Made by a program: the position numbers and the translations under genes. This document shows, piece after piece, positions 61,985 to 64,000 of a stretch of 64,000 nucleotides of DNA. Position 1 is the stretch's first letter. Every line of letters begins with the position of its first letter. Source of the DNA: Microbacterium sp. LWH11-1.2 (GTDB lineage: Bacteria > Actinomycetota > Actinomycetes > Actinomycetales > Microbacteriaceae); the NCBI RefSeq assembly GCF_038397745.1, contig NZ_CP151636.1, positions 2,356,001 to 2,420,000 of the forward strand, written 5' to 3'. The notes below the pieces were generated by a model. It was not told where the DNA came from. It ran no database searches and saw nothing but the letters and a program-made list of their open reading frames with translations.

Positions 61985-63580
61985 TCACTCGTACATGCGG
62001 ATCGACGCGGGGTCGATGCCGTCGTTCTCGATGAAGGTCGCCTTCTGCGCGTACGTCGAACGATCCTGGTTCGCGAACGGGATGACGCTCGTGGTGGCGT
62101 AGAGCGCCTGCTCCGCCTTGCCCCAGTCGTCGCATCCCTCGTCGCCGGCCTTGTTCGACGCGGCCGTGACCGCGGCCGTGTAGTCGGCGTTCTCGATCGA
62201 CGCGAAGTTCGTGCCGTTCGGCGGCGTCGGGCCCGAGTAGAACGGCACGAGCATGCTGGGCAGGGACACCGTGATGGGTGCCGCGGAGACATCCCAGTCG
62301 CCGGTGACGAAGAGCGTCTCGCTGAGCGTGGGGGAGTCGGCCGACTTCACGGTGAGATCCACGCCCAGCTCCTTCCAGGTCGCCTGGATGAGCTCGGCAC
62401 CGGCGTTGCCGGCGTCGCCCTGCAGCGAGGAGTAGATCATCCCCAGCTCGAGCCGCTTCCCGTCCTTCTCGCGGATGCCGTCCGAGCCGGCGATCCAGCC
62501 GGCGTCATCGAGCGCCTTCGCCGCCGCCTTCGCGTCGACCTCGGGGAGGAACCCGTCGACGACGTCGGCACGGCACGGGTTCGGCGAGATGGTGACGAGC
62601 CCGGTGGGCACCGTCCCGACTCCGCCGGTGAGCACCTGCCGCAGCTGGGGGAGATCCAGCGCCTGCATCAGGGCCTCGCGCACCTCTTGATCGGCGGTGG
62701 GGCGTCCCTCCGCCTGGTTGAAGATCATCTGGCCCACGGCGACGGGGAGCGCGGTCTTGAACAACCCGGCATCCTCCAGCCGCTTCGCGTCCGGTCCGAT
62801 CACCAGGGCGGCGTTGACCTCGCCGGAGAGCAGCAGGTTGGTGGCCGTCGTCTCGTTGGGGACGACGCGGAACACCACCTTCTCGGGGAGCCCTGCCTGT
62901 TCCGGGTCCCAGTCGCCGGGGCCCCAGGTGAAGTCCTCGCGGCGGGTGAGGGTGTACTGGCTGTTGGGGATGATCTCGGTCATCGTGAACATGCCGGTCG
63001 CGCCCTCGCCCTTGGCGAGCGCGTCCGGGTCGTCGAGCACGGTGCCGCAGACGATCGCGATGCTGCCGATGTTCTGGAGCAGGAACGAGTCGGGACGGCC
63101 GCTCGTGACGGTGACGGTCCCGGCGTCGTCGTCGCCCACGGCCGACGTGCCCGGCTGCACCTGAAGGCCGACGAGCGGGGAGCCGTTCGCCGGGTCTCCG
63201 ATGTGGCTGATGTTCGCCGCCACGTCGGTCGCGGTCAGTGGCGTCCCGTCCTCGCAGGTGACGCCGTCGCGCAGGGTGAACGTCGCCGTCGTGGTGTCCG
63301 CCTCCCACTCCGAGGCGAGGCCGGACACCACGCTCCCGTCGTCCTGCACCTCGACGAGGCGCGAGTACAGGAAGCGGTCGATCGACCTGGCCACGGACAT
63401 GACCGTGATCAGCGGATCGAGGCTGCCCGGATCGGTGGAAATGACGGTGGTGAAGGTCTTCCCCTCCGCGAGGGCGCCCGTGTCACCGCCCCCGCCCGGC
63501 GAGGCGCCGGACGCGGCGCACGAGGTGAGAGCGAGCGCGGCAGCGCCCATGAGAGCGACCAGCGAGGTACGAGAACGCAT
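61985..63580 (-). CDS. Peptide-type ABC substrate-binding lipoprotein
   Basis: 531-aa SBP_bac_5 lipoprotein with lipobox LTSC (Cys21) and a Gly/Ser-rich linker (ASPGGGGDTG). Motifs: DGVTCEDGTPLTATDVA (the family's TFSDGTP-like element), GEGATGMFTMTEI, and AAAKALDDAGWIAG. GGAGG precedes the ATG. As the first importer gene, located next to peptidase and D-amino-acid genes, it is predicted to bind short peptides, possibly muropeptide stems or other D-residue peptides. The ligand cannot be read from sequence. Confidence 0.88.
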   Translation of the reverse strand: MRSRTSLVALMGAAALALTSCAASGASPGGGGDTGALAEGKTFTTVISTDPGSLDPLITVMSVARSIDRFLYSRLVEVQDDGSVVSGLASEWEADTTTATFTLRDGVTCEDGTPLTATDVAANISHIGDPANGSPLVGLQVQPGTSAVGDDDAGTVTVTSGRPDSFLLQNIGSIAIVCGTVLDDPDALAKGEGATGMFTMTEIIPNSQYTLTRREDFTWGPGDWDPEQAGLPEKVVFRVVPNETTATNLLLSGEVNAALVIGPDAKRLEDAGLFKTALPVAVGQMIFNQAEGRPTADQEVREALMQALDLPQLRQVLTGGVGTVPTGLVTISPNPCRADVVDGFLPEVDAKAAAKALDDAGWIAGSDGIREKDGKRLELGMIYSSLQGDAGNAGAELIQATWKELGVDLTVKSADSPTLSETLFVTGDWDVSAAPITVSLPSMLVPFYSGPTPPNGTNFASIENADYTAAVTAASNKAGDEGCDDWGKAEQALYATTSVIPFANQDRSTYAQKATFIENDGIDPASIRMYE

Positions 63581-63629
63581 CTGTTGCCTCCAGCAGGGGT
63601 GGGTGGTGCTTCGGGTGGGATCGGGTCTT

Positions 63630-64000
63630 TCAGAGGGTGAGCGAGCGGATGTGCTCGACGGCGACGCACGCGGCTCGGCCGATCGACGCGTCGACGGCAG
63701 GCAGGCGCTCGGCGAGCGAGTCGGCGCGGGTGAACACCGCGACCGCGTACTGCCGTCCGTCGGGATAGGTGACGACGCCGGCTTCGTTGCGCCACGCGGG
63801 GACCGTTCCGGTCTTCGCCGCGATCTTCACCTCGGAGGGGAAACCGGAGGAGAGCCGATGCGGCCAGATCTGCTGCGCCATGATCTCGCGGGCGGCGGCG
63901 GATGCCGCGGCGGGCGCTGCCGTGTCCGTCCACAGGGCGTTCAGCAGCGTCGTCACCTCGCGCGGCGTGGATGCCGACGTGCGTGCGGGCTCCAGGACGC
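63630..64000 (-). CDS. Serine beta-lactamase-family protein, class A-like (5' end outside window)
   Basis: C-terminal part of a penicillin-recognising serine hydrolase (Beta-lactamase2/class A fold). The frame is open to the window edge; an internal GTG at 63956 is not the start. Visible: ARTSASTPREVTTLLNALW, typical of the family's helix before the third motif, and KIAAKTGTVPAWRNEAGVV containing the KTG triad, then a final strand-helix ending in IRSLTL. The SxxK and SDN motifs would lie outside. It is 49 bases upstream of the lipoprotein on the same strand and may be the first gene of the operon. True beta-lactamase, DD-peptidase or peptidase activity cannot be separated here. Confidence 0.85.
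   Translation of the reverse strand, partial: VLEPARTSASTPREVTTLLNALWTDTAAPAAASAAAREIMAQQIWPHRLSSGFPSEVKIAAKTGTVPAWRNEAGVVTYPDGRQYAVAVFTRADSLAERLPAVDASIGRAACVAVEHIRSLTL

Noticed and set aside
63630-64000. Reading the end gene as an antibiotic-resistance beta-lactamase
   Set aside because: Only the KTG region is visible, the upstream motifs are outside the window, and the gene lies in a peptide-catabolic context.

Overview
The window is high-GC DNA with dense, often overlapping genes (ATGA, GTGA, TTGA and TGATG junctions), many GTG starts and many starts without a Shine-Dalgarno site. Protein families, codon use, gene order and two dispersed repeats point to an actinobacterium of the family Microbacteriaceae, most likely Microbacterium. 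That placement is inference from the sequence alone. I see no rRNA, tRNA, CRISPR array, insertion sequence or prophage. No stretch above 300 bases lacks a gene.

Region 1 (1-6.5 kb): the end of a ribose-type sugar ABC importer (permease, lipoprotein), two TIM-barrel sugar epimerase/isomerases and a Dabb protein, then on the minus strand a NYN-LOTUS RNA-binding protein and a Gfo/Idh/MocA oxidoreductase. Region 2 (6.5-15.5 kb): an NtaA-type flavin monooxygenase, then a coupled operon of a peptide-type ABC importer, a luciferase-like monooxygenase and two carboxymuconolactone-decarboxylase-fold proteins. This matches a conserved cluster with no known substrate. Region 3 (15.5-30.2 kb): quinone oxidoreductase, HrpA helicase, a three-gene membrane module with its own small regulator, an acyltransferase-like membrane protein, aldo-keto reductase, FMN reductase, a YyaL protein, and an aminotransferase/amino-acid permease/Lrp operon.

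Region 4 (30.2-49.3 kb) is the actinobacterial housekeeping string pmt-rsmI-metG-tatD-rsmA-ispE. It is interrupted between rsmI and metG by a LacI-regulated beta-glucoside uptake operon (importer plus GH1 glycosidase) and a molybdopterin oxidoreductase, and between tatD and rsmA by an MFS transporter where rpfB often lies. Region 5 (49.7-64 kb, minus strand) holds a PucR regulator and a tightly coupled operon: serine beta-lactamase-family protein (cut by the window end), peptide importer with two fused subunits, a peptidase fused to a D-aminopeptidase-like domain, an M20 deacylase, a GNAT acyltransferase and an N-acylamino-acid racemase. The last three match the irreversible D- to L-amino-acid conversion pathway, so I read the island as import, cleavage and racemisation of peptides that contain D-amino acids.

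Across the window, at least 19 transcription-unit starts share one layout: a TANNNT-like -10 box ending 6-8 bases before the start codon, as expected for leaderless mRNAs. Two of them carry palindromes over the -10 box that look like operators.
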